A stretch of DNA of 6,008 nucleotides from an uncultured Desulfovibrio sp. (GTDB lineage: Bacteria; Desulfobacterota; Desulfovibrionia; Desulfovibrionales; Desulfovibrionaceae): the NCBI GenBank assembly GCA_900550745.1, contig URTO01000133.1:1-6008 (forward strand), in the 5' to 3' direction. Position 1 is the stretch's first letter. Each line of letters starts with the position of its first letter. A model generated the notes under the pieces. That model did no database searches. It saw nothing but the letters and a program-made list of their open reading frames with translations, and was not told the origin of the DNA. Made by a program: the position numbers and the translations under genes. Shown here piece by piece: positions 4,887 to 6,008 of this stretch.

Positions 4887-6008
4887 ATGCCCGAATCCAA
4901 CGATACCCCTGACGGCTGGGCCGAGGCCGCAGCCGCGAAACAGTCCGAAGCGCTTCAGGGGCTGCGCCTCCAGATCGACGCCGTGGATCGCGAACTGTTG
5001 GCCCTGCTTAACCGCCGTGCCTCCCTGAGCCTCGAAGTGGGGCGCGTGAAGGCGAATACGTCCGGCCCCGTCTTCCGCCCGCAGCGCGAGCGGCAGATTC
5101 TGGACAACCTCGCGAGGGAGAACGCGGGCCCCCTGCCCGAAGAGCACCTGCGCTCCATCTGGCATGAAATTTTCGCGTCGTCCCGGAGCCTTCAGCGTCC
5201 CGTATCCGTGGCCTACCTCGGCCCTGAGGGGACGAACTCCTATTTTGCGGCTGTGGATCTGCTTGGGAACCTTATGGATTACCGGCCCTGCAAGAATTTC
5301 CGGGAGGCCTTCGCCGCCGTGCACGGCGGCGAGTGCGCGCTCGGCGTGATCCCGCTTGAGAACGTCCTGCAGGGCTCCGTGGGGCAGTGCTTCGATCTCT
5401 TCATGGAATACGATGTGTACATCCAGACCGAGGCGGTCGCCCGCATCCAGCACACGCTGCTGTCCGTGGAGTCGTCCCCTGAAGCGATCAAGGTGGTGTA
5501 TTCCCATCCGCAGGCGCTCGCCCAGTGCCAGCGCTGGCTGCGTCAGCATCTGCCCGATGCGTCTCTTATGGCCTGCGATTCCACCGCCGCCGCCGCGCGC
5601 CGGGCGGTTTCCGAGCCGGGGAGCGCCGCCATCGGGCACAAGAGCCTGTCCTCGATGCTCGGTTTGCCTATCCTTGCCTATAATCTTGAGGATGAGCCGA
5701 CGAACCAGACGCGTTTTGTGGTCATTGGCCCCAAGCCTACGGACACTTCGGCAGCCAACAAGACGTCGGTCCTGTTCACGCTGCCCGATAAGCCCGGTTC
5801 TCTGGCGGGTATTTTGGATCTGCTGTTCAAGGCTGGCGTGAACCTCCGCAAGCTGGAGTCGCGCCCCTTGCGCTCCCAGAGCTGGAAGTACGCCTTTTTC
5901 GCTGATCTTGAGACGAACCTGCTCAAGCCTGAGCTCTCCGGCGTCCTCGCCGAGCTTCGCAACACCTGCCACTCGTTCAGGCTGTTGGGCTGTTACACGG
6001 CAGGGGAG
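4887..6008 (+). CDS. pheA: Bifunctional chorismate mutase / prephenate dehydratase (P-protein), 3' end beyond window
   Basis: 374 residues are visible with no stop before the right edge. The protein converts chorismate to prephenate and then phenylpyruvate, committing to phenylalanine. Residues about 22-103 form an AroQ chorismate mutase helix bundle, with Arg27, Arg44, Lys55 and Arg67-Glu68 matching the E. coli active-site set R11, R28, K39, R51 and E52. Residues about 107-283 are prephenate dehydratase, with GPEGTNS (112-118), PLENVLQGSV (156-165) and the catalytic NQTRF (Thr275). From about 292 an ACT regulatory domain follows, with GSLAGIL and the Phe-binding LESRP (Glu324-Pro327), so feedback inhibition by Phe is expected. 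Only the last few residues should be missing. The start ATG at 4887 is two bases after the aroB' stop; a weak GAGAG and the upstream CAGGAA suggest translational coupling. In related genomes I recall aroA, tyrA and trp genes continuing downstream. Confidence 0.95.
   Translation, partial: MPESNDTPDGWAEAAAAKQSEALQGLRLQIDAVDRELLALLNRRASLSLEVGRVKANTSGPVFRPQRERQILDNLARENAGPLPEEHLRSIWHEIFASSRSLQRPVSVAYLGPEGTNSYFAAVDLLGNLMDYRPCKNFREAFAAVHGGECALGVIPLENVLQGSVGQCFDLFMEYDVYIQTEAVARIQHTLLSVESSPEAIKVVYSHPQALAQCQRWLRQHLPDASLMACDSTAAAARRAVSEPGSAAIGHKSLSSMLGLPILAYNLEDEPTNQTRFVVIGPKPTDTSAANKTSVLFTLPDKPGSLAGILDLLFKAGVNLRKLESRPLRSQSWKYAFFADLETNLLKPELSGVLAELRNTCHSFRLLGCYTAGE

Noticed and set aside
1..6008. CRISPR array, tRNA or rRNA genes
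   Set aside because: No regularly spaced repeats, cloverleaf or conserved rRNA segments were seen on either strand.

Overview
The window appears to be bacterial DNA from two sources. From about position 790 to the end it is moderately GC-rich. It carries genes typical of a sulfate/sulfite-reducing Desulfovibrionaceae bacterium (Desulfovibrio or Bilophila type). The main basis is the gene order archaeal-type ADTH synthase, then 3-dehydroquinate synthase II, then the P-protein PheA, which I recall from Desulfovibrio genomes; no search was run. Positions 1 to about 790 have a more AT-rich, Bacteroidetes-like codon use and encode the middle of a GH92 alpha-mannosidase, a family abundant in Bacteroides and Parabacteroides. 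The GH92 frame runs without a stop into pyrE, giving one long apparent ORF. I read this as a chimeric join (assembly, cloning or recombination), not as a natural fusion enzyme.

Layout. 3-790: GH92 fragment, open at the left edge and lacking its C-terminal part. 822-1385 (+): pyrE, orotate phosphoribosyltransferase, followed by a strong intrinsic terminator. 1445-1890: no gene; it holds a 210-bp MITE-like element with imperfect 25-bp terminal inverted repeats (1464-1673) and then a hairpin-rich stretch. 1938-2387 (-): a single-domain universal stress protein with its own promoter and a perfect-looking terminator. 2388-2680: divergent regulatory region. 2681-2797 (+): a 38-codon leader peptide with the run FWGFFFYF, followed by an intrinsic terminator (2816-2849). 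2904-3707, 3892-4884 and 4887 to the right edge (+): ADTH synthase, DHQ synthase II and chorismate mutase/prephenate dehydratase.

How it works together. The three + strand genes on the right form the start of an aromatic amino acid operon. The first two make 3-dehydroquinate by the archaeal-type route (from aspartate semialdehyde and a deoxy-keto-sugar phosphate) instead of by DAHP synthase and AroB. PheA takes chorismate to phenylpyruvate. The operon appears to be controlled by ribosome-mediated transcription attenuation. The leader peptide has Phe, Trp and Tyr codons together. The 5' arm of the terminator can alternatively pair with a segment immediately after those codons (2760-2770 with 2818-2828), as expected for an antiterminator. 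A single leader sensing all three aromatic amino acids, in front of archaeal-type early-pathway genes, is the most interesting system in the window.
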